A stretch of 64,000 nucleotides of DNA from Apodospora peruviana (lineage: Eukaryota > Ascomycota > Sordariomycetes > Sordariales > Lasiosphaeriaceae): assembly GCA_033439685.1 (NCBI GenBank), contig JAUEDM010000005.1, forward strand, positions 2,480,001-2,544,000. The letters are read 5' to 3'. Position numbers and translations under genes: made by a program. Below the pieces are notes generated by a model. The model had not been told where the DNA came from and made no database searches. It worked only from the letters and a program-made list of their open reading frames with translations. Numbering within the stretch: position 1 is the first letter of the stretch; each line of letters starts with the position of its first letter. Below are positions 22,868 through 35,082 of the stretch, piece by piece.

Positions 22868-24602
22868 ATGAGTGACAACGCACACGACGACGATAACATG
22901 GCGGGGGCCGAGCCCGCATCACCGCCGTCTTCCACCTCAACGGGGCAGATCGCAGCAGGGACGACACCAGAAGAGGAACTGTACGCAGCTGCGGGGGTCA
23001 AGCTGGCAAAGCCGACGACGACGACAACCACAGCAGCAGACTCCTCGACGGCAGCGTCGTCGTCCGCCGGAACCGGGACGGCCGGAACGAGTGACTCCAA
23101 CATCAGCGCCCGGGACAGCGCCACCAGCGCCGACTTCGCCTTCGAGGCCGACATGAGCAACTACCCGGCCTCCATGACCAGCTCGGTGCGCGCCCACGTC
23201 TACGAGGGCGGGCTGCGGTACCACGCCTTCCGGGACGGCCGCTACGCTTTTCCGAATGACGAGGTGGAGCAGAACCGTGACGATATGAAGCATACCATGA
23301 CCTTGATGCTGTGCCGGGGAGCTTTCTTCTACTCGCCCGTCGATGAGCGCTTACGGAGGGGAGGGCATGTTCTTGACTTGGGTAAGGCTGCCTTCCAAGA
23401 CCCCAAACCAGGCTTAGACGGCAATGCGAAGGATGAGAGATGGGATTTCCGTTCACAATTGCATTCTCACTCGTCCAACCTTCACCAAAAGTCGAGAGGC
23501 TGATTCGCGCGGCAAACAGGTACCGGTACGGGCATTTGGGCCATCGAACGTAAGTGGGCTTGCAGCTTTTCCTATCTGTTGGGATGTACCCGGGAGACTG
23601 CAGACGCCTCCCGACGCAGAGTTCCAGGCATGGGTCAAATAGGAGCAATGGACGGCTGTGCTTGTGTCACCGTTCAGGAGAGGTCAGAGTGTAGATGAAG
23701 AGTTAGGCCTCCGTCCAGTGCGCACACGACATACATGTCTTCCCAAGCGGCAGCGGCCACCATCGATTTGCCCATGTCGTTGGAGGGCACAAGACAGATA
23801 ATCAGACTAGAAAGAAAGAACCGTGAGAGAAAGCAGCCAGCTAACAGGTTACACGACATATATAGTAGGTGACAAATTCCCCGACGCACACATCACCGGC
23901 ATCGATCTCTCCCCGATACAGCCCAACTTTGTGCCCGAGAATGTCCATTTCTTCGTCGACGACTTCGAGGAGGAGTGGGTCGACCCCGAGAACAAGTACG
24001 ATTTCATCCACATGCGGCACACGATCCACTCGGTTCGCGACAGAAAAGTATTACTACAGCGCGCATTACGGTAGGATGGTCTCTTTACGCAACAGCAAAT
24101 TTCATAATTAATACTAACTTTGCTCGGGGACTTAAAAAAAAAAAGCCACCTAAAACCAGGCGGCTATTTCGAACTGCAGGAACTACACTTCTGGCCGCAG
24201 TGCGACGACGAGTCCATGACGCCGCAGACGCCCTACGCATTCAGGGACTACATGAACTACATGGAGGCGGGCATGGCCGCGCTGAGGGCCGAACTGCACG
24301 CCATTCTCAAGATGCCCGACGAGATGAAGGCGGCTGGGTTCGAGGGCGTTCGGACGACGACGCACAAGTGTCCGATCGGGCTGTGGCCCAGAGACAAAAG
24401 GTTGCGGCTCTGCGGTCTGTTTCAGCGCACGGCTATCATGGACGGCCTTAGGGGGTTGAGCAGGCGGCCGCTGACGGCGCTGGGGTGGACGCAGCTGCAG
24501 ATCGAGATGTTTCTGGTCGACGTCCGCAAGGCCGTGATGGATGTGCAGCACCATACGTATTTCACGCTGCATATGGTGCATGGGCGGAAGCCGGTGACTT
24601 GA
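22868..24602 (+). CDS. SAM-dependent methyltransferase, LaeA/UMTA-like
   Basis: Exons 22868-23381, 23520-23549, 23866-24070 and 24146-24602 join in phase to 401 residues. The start is the first ATG in frame, with A at -3. Residues 1-90 are low-complexity (Thr, Ser, Ala). The class I fold follows: HVLDLGTGTGIWAIEL (SAM-binding motif I, split over exons 1-3), DAHITGIDLSPIQP (motif II acid), NKYDFIHMRHTIHSV and LKPGGYFELQELHF. Exon 2 is only 30 nt and encodes GTGTGIWAIE. Intron 2 is long for a fungus (316 bp); its acceptor TAGTAG allows two spliced forms differing by one codon. Intron 3 has a perfect TACTAAC branch point. Relatives act in secondary metabolism or as global regulators; the substrate here is unknown. 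No biosynthetic cluster is visible next to it. Confidence 0.85.
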
Positions 24603-26236
24603 GACGAAGACGCGGAGAAAGAGATTATATTTACAAACGGAAGTGACTGGACTTGGGGCTGCAGACTTTGGCTTGGAGGTCTCTGCGGCTCAGGTCTTCG
24701 ATCATCGCAGAACACCTGTTGTGGGGAGTTTCGGACCACGAGAGCCGAGTAATGGCACGCACCAGGTCTCGCAACAAACAGGACCTGTTCGATGTACAGC
24801 TCGAATATCGAACAACCCTCCCATTGGAATTAAAAGAAACAATGAACGCCTTACGCCCATTTTCAACGAGGTGGGGGCAATGAAAAGGAAGTCACCAAGC
24901 TCACGAAACGACTGGATCTCATCTTTCTTGTTCCCCAAGAGCAGGCCCGCCTAAGAGGCGAGATGCAGGCGCGAGCATGGTGAGCAGCAAAATAAGGTGG
25001 GCGGATGAGACGGAAGGCGAAAAAGATGCCCGAGAGGTGCATGACAAAAGGGCAGGAAGGAAGGAGAAGGCAGACGGGGTCTAATATATAATACTGAGCA
25101 GTCTGTGTGCAGGTACATAATACCCCATGCAACAGACGTAGCTCTACCTGGCTGTCGGTCGATAGGTGGAGGCATAGGTTCTCTTAGGAAAAACATGTAC
25201 TCTGAAGACAATACCAGCCAGGTGATCAAGCCGCAGACTAGAGGCGATGGATGGGGCTTTTGAAAACAAACAGGGCTACGGTAGCGAAAAAGGACCGGGG
25301 AGGCAAAATTTCAACGGATGATACCATTCTTAGTAACGCAGGCAAGATAATCAGGTAGTCTAGCTGGTTCTAGCGGCGGCCTACCTGATTATTGAGCATG
25401 TAAATGAAAGACATTGCGGCTGTGACTTGACAGAGCACACTGGCAGTACTATATGGCAGTTAAGTTTCCAAAGTGCAGCAATGCTTTCAGTTCTCGCGTC
25501 TTGGCTGGCTTCGTGTATGCCGTTGGGAGAAATGAATTTATCAGAAAAGGATATCCTGCCCATAAACCTCATCTAAGTTTGTCAGTATCAACATGAAGTC
25601 TACAGAAGAGCCTCTCCAAATCTGTACGTCGGTCATGCAACATCCACCACGCACCATATCATAAATCAAATTTCCAGTCCAGAGTACGTTGGCCCTGATA
25701 TACCTCCATGACTTGATCTTTTTGCTCCAAATAAGATAAGGCACACAGGACATTCGTTCAGCTGCCAGGTAGGTCGTCTGTCCTCCAAAGCAGGCCTGCA
25801 TCAGACTGCCTGCCTTGCTCGAGGTAATTCCATCCCATAGATAGACCGGTCTCTTTCTGCCAGACCGGTGAACCCCAAGAAACTTTGCCGGTGGACGAGC
25901 GCACAGACGCCGGCGTAAGCCTATATAAACGTCTACCGGTCTTCCAAGATTCTATTTCATTATCCCTTTCTTCTTCAATCATACGTAGGCGGGCTACAGG
26001 GAGCTCAAGATTTCCCTGTAGCATAGTAGCGAGCCTGCATTGCACATAACGCGGAAGCGAGCTGCCAATTGATGTGTCCTTCGGGATCTTCGGCGCCTTA
26101 ATTTTTTGATGTTCACAAACTCTTTCTCTCAAATCTTTTTCACTGTGATCACTACCCTATTGGTGGTAGTGTTATGGAGAAGAAGTTTGAAGTTTGCTCA
26201 TGTCCATTCTGATGGTCATCCATCCTCACCCATCAT
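24603..26236. other. Spacer between convergent genes
   Basis: It lies between the 3' ends of the methyltransferase and dioxygenase genes. Short frames are present, the longest 25758-26132 on minus, but without domains or clear splice signals. I see no RNA gene. Confidence 0.45.
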
Positions 26237-27645
26237 CTACTCCTCCAACAAATACCCATTCCTCTCTTTTGTCTCACCAGTCCAGTGAACTTTAACCCCT
26301 CCCCAGCTGTGGCTACTATACTCCCTCTGCACTTTGGCACAAGTCTTAAGCCCCCAGTCCGTCACGCCAACCATGAACGAGCTCTCAAACATAAACGCGC
26401 AACTGTTGCCCTCGCCTCCAACCTTGACCGGCTTCAGGTCCGCATTCCTCGCCCCCTCGTAACTCTCCGCGTCGGGCCCGTGTCCGCTCATGACATTATG
26501 CAAAGATGCGCCGCCGGCCACAAACCCTCCTTTACCTCCCTTCTTCGCATCATAACTTCCCTGAATTAGACCCATGAACTCGCTCATCGTGTTCCGATGA
26601 TACCACGGCGGCCGAAACGTATCCTCACCGACCAGCCACCTGGGAGGAAAAATCACAAAATCCGCCACCGCAGTCCCAATGTGATCCGACGGCGCCGTGA
26701 GTACCGTAAAAATTGACGGGTCCGGGTGATCAAAGGAAATACTGCCTATGGTGTTGAACCGACCCAGATCGTATTTGTACGGAAAATAGTTCCCATGCCA
26801 GCCGACGACGTCGAACGGGCTGTGTTTCTGCTCTGTAACAAATAAGCCGTTATTGAACTTGGCAGTGATCTTCCACTCCGTCGCCTCTCCATCCTGTGAG
26901 GAAGGGGGTTGAGGTTCATCGAAACACGCCACCGGGCACTGAAAATCCCTTGGGTTTGCGAGTCCATTACTTCCGATCGGACCGAGTTCAGGCAGCGTAA
27001 AGTGGCCCTGGTACAACTCCAACGCGTAACCCCTGACGGGTTTGTTTTCGACCAAATGGACCTGATACCGCACGCCACGTGGAATCACGCAAATCTCCAT
27101 CGGCCTGACCAGCAACCAGCCAAACTCTGTCCTAATGTCTAGACATCCATCCTGCGCAACGATCAGCAGGTCGCCATCGGCAGAATAAAATGCTTCGCGG
27201 GAGGACATGGAGCTGTTCGCCGAGAAGATGTAGATGCCTAGTCCCTGCTTGAGAGTCGGGTCGCCCGCGCCGGCGATCAGTTTTAGCCCAGAAACGAAGT
27301 CGATTTCTCCCTCAGACGGCTCGTCGAAGGGGTCCCATCGCAGCTGGTTGGGGATGTAGTGCAGTTGTTGTTTCGAGGAGGAGCCGGCGGTTGTTTCGGT
27401 GGATGATGACTGAGGGAGAGATGACGTGAAGGGCGGGTGCGAGCAGGCGGGCAGGATCCGGTACAGCCAGGTCTGCTTGTTCTCGTGCCGCGGGGCCGTA
27501 AACGCTGTCCCGGACAACTTTTCCGCGTAGAGGCCTAGGGGTGGTTTCTGGGGTGAGTTATGGCCGATGGGCAGCGCGCCGGGAACGGCTTCGGACCTAA
27601 AGGACACAATGTTAGTATAGAGAGAAGAGAAGAGAGAGAGAGAAA

Positions 27646-27718
<73 letters not shown>

Positions 27719-27796
27719 GAAAACGTACTCGAGGTAGGAATTGAAGCCGTTGAGGTAGCGGTATTTTTCCATGACGTCGAACTTTGTGACTGGCAT
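26237..27796 (-). CDS. hmgA: Homogentisate 1,2-dioxygenase
   Basis: Exons 27796-27729 and 27596-26237 join across a 132-bp intron (donor GTACGT, acceptor TTTAG) to 475 residues, close to the family length of about 440-470. The enzyme opens the ring of homogentisate to maleylacetoacetate in Phe/Tyr breakdown, in the cytosol, using Fe(II). Hallmarks are SEAVPGALPIGHNSPQKPP, GLYAEKLSGTAFTAPR and FDVVGWHGNYFPYKYDL. The iron site is visible as PPWYHRNTMSEFMGL (His and Glu) and ASLHNVMSGHGPD (His). The joined start YRYLNGFNSYLESEAVPG matches the family. The intron is almost filled by an AG/CT microsatellite. No fumarylacetoacetase or maleylacetoacetate isomerase lies nearby, although these genes often cluster in fungi. 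Confidence 0.93.
27617..27715. repeat. AG/CT microsatellite inside the dioxygenase intron
   Basis: An interrupted (AG)n tract from 27617 becomes uninterrupted from about 27649 to 27715. On the sense strand of the gene it is a CT tract between donor and acceptor, so it forms an unusually long polypyrimidine tract. It also creates open Ser-Leu frames in all CT registers, which are artefacts. Confidence 0.95.
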
Positions 27797-28905
27797 CTTG
27801 ACTTTTTTGTTTTTTCTTCCAAGTATTATAGGGGGTGAAGGTGATGCCGATTGCTGTCGACTCCTCAAGTTATAGATGGAGTATATTGACACACAAGATT
27901 AGCCGGTCTCACGATTGAAATCGAACAAGACCACATCGGGAACCAAAACAGGAACAGGACATATAAGACTTATTTGAAGCCGTCATCACCGTTGTCCACC
28001 TCCTTAGTTTCGTGTAAAAGTTCCTTGAACCGAGCGCCCGACCCAATTCCGCTTCCAACCAAAGACCGACAGTAGCCGGGGCTAACCATTGGCTGCCAGT
28101 GATCGCCGTCATCATCGATCGCTGCTCTGCCGCAAGCCCCGAGCGCTCCGCAGCAGCAGAAGCGGGGCAAAGCTCTCCCCGGGTCCCACTGTAAGTCGTT
28201 CCCGCACAGAAGGTGGATCATGGCGATTCAACGACATGCGGAAAGTCGGGAAAAGGGGTAATGTTTTGACATGACATTTCTTATATTGACCCTGGAATGG
28301 ATTTGGCAACTTGAAGTCAGGTCTATACTTTGCAAAGTAGGCGTCAGGCAGCTTGGTGAGCTTTCAATGGATGCCCATCGAATGATTCGAATCGCCGACC
28401 CCGCATCCTGGGAACTGAGACCCCGACTCCCGTCAAGTTGTGCAACCTCGGGTGGTCCTTTTCTCGACAGAAGCCTCCAGAACCGTGTCCCCGCCTGTCA
28501 ATTGCACTCGGCAAGGAAACCTGAGACTTTGGATTCTCATCACAGACATGATAATGGGTCAGAGGAATGGCTGGAGTCGAGTTATATTGACAAGCACAGT
28601 AACATGCCGACAGGGACTATCACGACACTAATTACTATCTTGTCCTCCAAAAGGTGGTCCAGCCTTCAATCATTGGTTTAAGTACCTGGTAAGGTCAGGT
28701 ATGTCATGGCCTTGCAAGCCATCGAGAAAGCAATATTGTTTCACAGCATCTCCTCCGACTGGAGCACTTGGGTCCATCCATCCCTTCCGGTTTGCGGATC
28801 CCGGTACCAATTCCGCTTGAGCCTTGTCGAGGCAGCGGGCATGGCGAATATTTCTCACACCAAAAATGTGCAAGAGGCAACACGCCTTGAGAAATGATGG
28901 CTTCA
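27797..28905. other. Spacer, presumed dioxygenase promoter
   Basis: It holds the upstream region of the dioxygenase gene and the 3' flank of the next minus-strand gene. Frames present here lack any support. Confidence 0.45.
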
Positions 28906-29610
28906 TTACTCGTCAGCAGCTGCGCCCTTCTTCTTCTTCTTGCTGCTCATCTGCTGACCCGCATCTTTCTTGAGGTGTACAACCAGCCGTGTCCACGACT
29001 CCTCTTTGTCCCACTCGAAGCCTGCGAGGTAGGCAAGATCTAGCTCATCGTCGGCCTGATTTGGGTCAAAAAGAGTTAGCGACAGATCCTTTGATACTAG
29101 AGGCGAGACCGAGAACATACCCTCTTCTTGAATTGCTTGTGGATGGCGTCTAGCGCATCCTTGATCGTCACACCCTTGAGGTTCCGCGCTGTTACTTCTA
29201 GTCCCAGGGGGAAGTGTAGGTCAATCTTCTTGACCGGTGGCGTTGTGAGCATCTTCTTGAGGTACTCCTTGTCATCTACCGTCGTAGGCGACGTGTTTAT
29301 TTTCCTGTGCAGCAGTATGTAAGCATGACAATGACAAGAGGAAGTGTTGACATGGGATGCTTACCATCCCAGCTTCTGGGTCTCTGGTGCGATCTTGAGC
29401 TCAATCTGTTGAGCCTCTGGATGGAGATGGTCTGTTAGTGACTGGATTTGAGGCAGACTTGTCCCGAAATTTAGACATACCAAGATCGTTGATGTTCATT
29501 ACTCCATTCGCACTGGAGCTTGCCCGCCGGTGCTTGGTCACGCCCTCCTTGGGCGGTGATGAAGAGAGGCCTTGGACGGCAGAGTCGACCTTGGTGAGCG
29601 GCTCCGACAT
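28906..29610 (-). CDS. Small DUF6699-like protein
   Basis: Four exons (29610-29481, 29416-29365, 29304-29121, 29055-28906) join in phase to 171 residues. The three introns of 64, 60 and 65 bp have strong signals (GTATGT, GTAAGC, GTATGT; branch points such as CACTAAC and CGCTAAC). The first 40 residues are polar and probably disordered. The core has a Trp and a hydrophobic pattern (LGWKINTSP, KKIDLHFPLGLEVTARNLKG, VTIKDALDAIHKQFKKR, LAGFEWDKEESWTRLVVHLK), which I take for a DUF6699-type domain. The end is a Lys-rich tail (SSKKKKKGAAADE). The function of that family is not known to me. The gene model is firm; the family call is moderate. Confidence 0.75.
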
Positions 29611-31586
29611 ATTATTGTAGATCAGGTGTAGATCAGGTGATTGTTGTGGTAGTGTAGCTAGCTGTCCCTACAGAGCTGGGCTGAGGACAAGCAAACTGTT
29701 TCTTGAAAACAAGATGATGATGGGTTTGATGAGTGGTGATGATATGATGATGGAAAGCAGACAGTTTGGTCGAACAAAGGAGGAGAAAGGAGAAGAGGAG
29801 AATGGGAGGAGAGGGGAAGAAGTAGGTAATGGGTTTATTGGGCCATGGCCGGCCCCGACGGCTGATCCCAAGACCCAATGCATCCAATGCATCCGTCGTT
29901 CCTGCTTGTTGCTTCGAACTGTTTCGCCAGACCGGGCGGGGTAAGTGACCCCCTTACTCTGAAGAGATCACGTTGGTCGTCCAGGACGATCGCGTGACGA
30001 GTACATCATCATGGCACGACAAAGGCAGGGAAGCCCCCTACCCTTGTTGCCAAGCACAAGTACCTGGCCCGAGCTCCCTGCATCGACGTTAACTGCTGTT
30101 CCTGTTCCCGGGCCCCTCACTGGCGACCAACTCTGGGGAAAATCCGGGGTAACAGGGCAGTCGACCCACTGCAAAGCAGCCACCACCACGAGTTGATCTC
30201 GACCAACAAAATGCTGACAGCACGGATCGGAGCTGCATTGGGGGCTGGGAGTAAGTTGTCATTTTTTTCGGTGCTTTCAGAAGCCGATGTTGTGTTCATG
30301 CTGCGTGCTACCAGCTCACTGGGGACTCTGAAGTGACTCCCCGAACTCGAAGCCCAACAAGCTGTGCAGCTTCCAATTAAGTCTGTGGTGATTACCCAGG
30401 TACCTAGGTACGGATAGCGGGGCATCAATAGTGGGGCATGCGCTAACTCGACAGGCCCAGGGGCGGCCGATGATGTTCAGCTCGCTGGGATTTTGACCAC
30501 CTGACATCCAAAGCCAGACCAAAGGCGTTATCAGGATCATCGCACAACAGGCACCAGTCCGTTTCGTATATCGATATAGGTAGGTCTCTCGAATGTTCCT
30601 AGCGTGGGACAATGACTTACTCGCTCGAGCTCTCGATGGACCCCTGACGCCAGGCCTGGAAAGGCAGAGTCCAGGTTCCGCTTACGACTGGTTACCTACC
30701 TGGTGTCGATCACACGAGGCTCGATATCATCGACAGACATGCCACGCAAAGAAAGACAGCGATAGGATATAACTTCAAGTTGACCGAAACGATGATGGAC
30801 AGGAAAAGCATTCGTCAAGCTATTTTAATATCCCCAAAAAAGCTCACACATGTCGCGCATGAGGTGCTCCCCTGATCGCCTCGATTCCTGCAAGTGCACA
30901 GCCCTTTTACCCCCGGGAACGGTCTTGCGTTCCAGTCAAGGCCCTCTACCGTCAGAACTATAACAAAGCACTACTGTTAGTACCTACCTAGGTCTAAGGT
31001 AGGCAGGTACCTAGTTTGGTGGCGGTGTTATGTGGCGGTGTTATGTGGCGGTAGCTTCACAGGTCACCTCCTGGGAACGCGTGTGATTGGGAGGACTGGG
31101 GGTCGCTTCCGCCATAGCGGAACAAGGCCGAGGCCATATTGTGTCTATCTCACCTTCTGAATGTTTGGCATCTCCGGTATTAGAGGTAGGCATCTCTGTG
31201 TGTCTCGGCGACGCTCCGGCACTCCCATTCCCACCTGGGGCAGGATATTTCGGACATGAGCACAAAGAACGATCTCGACTGCTCTTGGCGTGCCAGTTGC
31301 ACAGAAACATATAAATTTCTCGCACCTGCCTGGAAAATATCAACCTCCCTATCCTTTAACTTATCACAGGGCCTGCCGACCACGGCTGAACCAAATCTTG
31401 GGGATCCGATTATCATAGATGGAAGCCATGTCGTTTGAGAGAGACCATCAGGATGGACGAGGATATAAACCACACAAGGCCCAGCTCTCGTGGAGTCGGG
31501 AAGGAGGAGGTTTATCAAGTACTTTTATCAGCAAGTGCTCTGGCAATCAGCTTTCTTTTTAGAAATCTCTCTTGGGTCTAGCGATC
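29611..31586. other. Spacer with CCTAGG-type motifs
   Basis: No gene that I can support. Short palindromic TACCTAGGTA-like motifs occur near 30400, 30980 and 31010, and a 16-bp tandem (GGCGGTGTTATGTGGC) near 31020-31050. Confidence 0.45.
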
Positions 31587-32873
31587 ATGCGCTTCGTCGT
31601 CCCGACTGTGACACTCCTCTTGGGGGGCAGCAGCTGCCACGACCATTCAGATCGATGATCCCGGCTTCGATGACCATGTCACGCTGACAGTCGTCCAGCG
31701 CCTCGCTGAGATGACTAACCAGCAATTCGACGCCTCGGGCAACCTGACCAGCATCCGGGCCTCCTTGCCGACCTCGACCTCGGTAGCCATCACGAGACGG
31801 CAAATCAAGCTTCCATCGCGTCTGACGACGACGTCATCACGGCCGATGACTACCTTGAAACGCTTGTCGACGAGAAAGATACTTCTACGGTCGAGGACGA
31901 CCAAGTTTCGGTTTCATTCGATGCCCAAACCTCGTCAGTCAGCTCTGTCAACGGTACCAGCAGCACCATGGCCATTCTTATGAACACCATGACCACTACC
32001 GCCCCTCCCCTGTCCGCCGCTTCCACCTCTGCCACTGGTACCAATACCACAATAAACTCTACCGCAAGACCCACCAAAAAGCCCGCCAAACCCATCCCAT
32101 GGCCGGTCTGCCAAGAGACTCTGTGGTGCACATTCTCTGTCCTCCGCGGCGTGAACCTGCAAGACCACCTCGTCCATCTGGTGTACATCTCAGACCAAAG
32201 CCTTGGGATCGTTGATCTACAAGACCACTGACCAGTGGAGGGCCGTCGAGGACATGTACCAATTCTTCATCGACAAGGGTCTTGCGTCTCCCAACTCCAC
32301 GCTCTCGTTTTATACGTCAGCCATTACCGAAGGCATCCAGCGCGGCGCGGCTATTGCTCTCGGCCATACGTCCGACACGTTCGGCAACCCGAGCGCCGCG
32401 CTGTGGGGCAGGCTGATCAAGGACACCCAGTCGGACAACAAGAAGCGGAAATACAAGAACAGGGCGGTGCACGATCGCGCCTGGTCGCTCGCGCTCATGA
32501 GCGGCTTCGGCTGGGCAACTTGATGGCCACCAGCTCGGGCCAGAATGTTTATGCGAATGAGCCGAATCTGGCGAGGTGGTTGAGTCTTATGCAGGTGTAG
32601 CATGTTTTTGCGCAGTGCGAGGGGAGGATTAAAGGTGTTTTTAGCCGGTTAGTACACCGAGTCCCGACTACACAAATCCAAAGAGAATTGCTAACTAATC
32701 GTGGTTGTTTGAGTAGAAACGCGGCTGCCCTCGCCCCGCTCCTCCCGCCAGACTTTGAGGTGGCAAAGTTCATCGGCTTCATGTTCGATGTGACCAGGCA
32801 CAAGCCGTTCTACTGTTTGATCGATAGGGTGTGGGACAACTATAACTTTGACGGGGTGACGCCCCGACATTGA
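31587..32873 (+). pseudogene. Broken gene for a secreted Ser/Thr-rich protein
   Basis: It starts MRFVVPTVTLLLG, and removing one G from the run of six at about 31620 would give a good signal peptide ending in Ala followed by TTIQIDDPGFDDHVTLTVVQ. The frame then shifts near 31760 to an acidic and Ser/Thr-rich part (DDDVITADDYLETLVDEKD), again before 32203 (YKTTDQWRAVEDMYQFFIDK, GIQRGAAIALGHTSDTFG), and again near 32515. A TAG follows at about 32600, before an intron (acceptor near 32715) and a last exon (LLPPDFEVAKFIGFMFDVTR). At least three shifts plus one stop make a functional product unlikely. The second half looks like a folded domain that I do not recognise. Confidence 0.6.
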
Positions 32874-33496
32874 CGAGGCTATTTACCGACCAGACTATGT
32901 TGGGCTGGGTCCTGCTGCCGTTTTTGCGCTGTTATGCGCTTGGCCTCGAATAGAGCAGGTAGGGGTCGGTATTAGTGAGAGAGATATCAAGTTTTTAGAC
33001 TGGTATGGGCAGGCACACGGATGGGGGTTATCATGGTTTGTTGCCGCCGTGACATGACTTTATAGAGTCGAGCCAGGACCCAACTCGAGGCGTTTGTCTT
33101 ACAGGGCTAGTCTAGTGATATTGAAAACGATCATATCCAAAAACTAGCTAAGAGAGATTCCTAGTATAATCAGGTGACCGAAGTGTGTCTGAACTCTATG
33201 TATTGTCTGTCCATTGTGTGCCACGCGTGCCGCTGTAGCGGTAGGGTATTAGATTAGTATGCAAGGTAGTTAGTAGTTTGAGTTGAGAGCATCAACTCTA
33301 CCTTTTAAGATTCAAAGATACAGACAAGCCCCAAAAATCAATCTGATATCACTACGTTATCTTGTGAAAATGTCTTTCCAACATCCAGACCTAATCTGTA
33401 CATATGTTAAATCCTCCCAACGCATTGACATATACCACTTTCAGCAGCTAATCAACGTACGGGGTGCCTTGGCATAAGTACTCTCCATCATCCTCT
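32874..33496. other. Spacer
   Basis: AT-rich 3' flank of the two neighbouring transcription units, which converge here. No gene seen. Confidence 0.5.
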
Positions 33497-33578
33497 TCAT
33501 CCTCCTCCGACTCCTCTACCAGTCTCTTCGGAATCGACCATGGTCTCCGCCTCCGACTCCCCCATAATACCACCTATC

Positions 33579-33614
<36 letters not shown>

Positions 33615-35082
33615 TGCAACCGTCCCACAAACCTCTTCCCCAACCGTTCCTCCGAAACCCTAAACACCTCGGGAAACCAATCCCCCAAAGCCTCGTCGTC
33701 GTCGCGTCCTTCCATCATTTCCACCAACGCCCTCGCACACATCCAACACAACACCATCCCATGCCCCTGGAAACTAACACTCGCCCAAAGCCCCTTTTCA
33801 CCGGGCACCTCCCCGACCAGCGGGAACCCGTCCGGACTATACCCCATGATACCCGTCCACTCCTTCCTAACCCTCCCCTCCGGAGAATCATCCCCCCAGT
33901 CCCGCCCAAAGTATCTCGGTGTAGTCTCTCTCAGATAATTACTGATCGTTTCGTTTATACTCGTATCGTCCGTGGTGCCGTACTCGTCCAGGCCATCTTC
34001 TGGCGCGCGCACCAAACCGCCACCCATGACGATGTCACCAGCAAACGTTGACCCCGCCGGCCTGGGAACCATATACTCGTACCCCTTGTCATAAATGAAA
34101 CTGTACGTCGTCGGCAGAACTGGCGGCATCGCGGCGCCCGGTCGGTGGGCGGTGATCTGGCCCCGGAGCGGCACAATCACGCCCTGGAATTTAGACGGCA
34201 CGAGCGCGGCGGTGTAGCCGTTCGTGGCCAGGACGACTTGTTTCGTAATAATAGTTCCGCGTGGCGTGTCAACCTTCCATGTGCCTTCTTGGTGCTTGGT
34301 TAACCCCAGAGCAGGCGTGTGAGTCTGCAGATTTAGGCCCTGTGCGAGACAGAGTTTCAGGACCCCAACGCCGAATTTGTAGGCTGACAAACTTCCTGCG
34401 AAGTAGACCACTCCTCCGTAGAGGGTCTCGGGTTTCCCGTTGAGGTAATTGTCGTGACAGTAGAACTTTTTCTCGGTCTCTTCGCGGCTGTAGAAAGTGT
34501 ACTCGGCCACTGGGTCCCCCTGAGGAAACGCGGCGCGCATGGCTGCGACGGCCTCGTGCGCTTGCAACCACTGCGCTTCGTCGTAGATGACGTCGATCGT
34601 GTCGCATGGGCTGAGGTCGCAGGGGATGGAGTGTTCTCTAGCAAAAGCCTGGACGGCTTGGATGTTGGCTAGCTCGAGGGAGGCGATCTTGACGGCTGCG
34701 GGTGTGCCGAGGGTCGAGGCGTGGTCGAGGAAGGAGCGGTATGATGCTGCTTTTGTGTGGCCGCCTTCTGGAAAGTCAGTTCGATCTGTTTTGATTAAGG
34801 GGTACTGGATGGCTGACCATTCCGGCCGGTGGCGCCGGAGCATGCCTGCCGCGCTTCGAGCATCACGATGGTCCTCTTCTTGTTTTGGGTATCATCAGCC
34901 TGTAAAAGGTTCCATGCTACCGCCGCGCCGGTGATTCCACTGCCGATGATGACCACGTCGGCCGAGTTCGGGAGCTCCGAAGTGGTGCGGAGATCGGCGA
35001 TAGCGTCGGGGGGATCTTGCCAGTAGCTCTGGGTTGGGCCGTCACGGGGGAGAGAGACTGGGATTCTGGCTCGCTCGTCCAT
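33497..35082 (-). CDS. FAD-dependent oxidoreductase (DAO family)
   Basis: Exons 35082-34818 and 34764-33497 join over a 53-bp intron (donor GTCAGC, acceptor CAGAAG) to 510 residues. I chose the second AG because it restores GRNGGHTKAASYR, the usual family phrase; the first AG adds one Glu. The N-terminal Rossmann motif is ADVVIIGSGITGAAVAWNLL, followed by VMLEARQACSGATGRNGG, the second FAD contact. C-terminal family features are GYSPDGFPLVGEVPGEKGLW and FQGHGMVLCWMCARALVEMM. Such enzymes oxidise amino acids or amines with release of H2O2; the substrate cannot be read from the sequence. There is no signal peptide and no obvious peroxisomal tail. A run of Ala near the C-terminus comes from a GCA/TGC repeat. 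Confidence 0.87.
33582..33612. repeat. Coding trinucleotide repeat (GCA)10
   Basis: About ten GCA units on plus, read as Ala codons in the oxidoreductase gene on minus. It lies beyond the catalytic domain, so length changes would be tolerated. Confidence 0.9.

Noticed and set aside
27729..27892. Upstream extension of the dioxygenase frame to 27892 and through the CT repeat
   Set aside because: The Ser-Leu run is intron sequence; splicing restores the conserved N-terminus.
28380..28450. Minus-strand tRNA-like TTCGAATC stretch
   Set aside because: Neither T stem nor acceptor stem pairs well, and no anticodon arm is visible.
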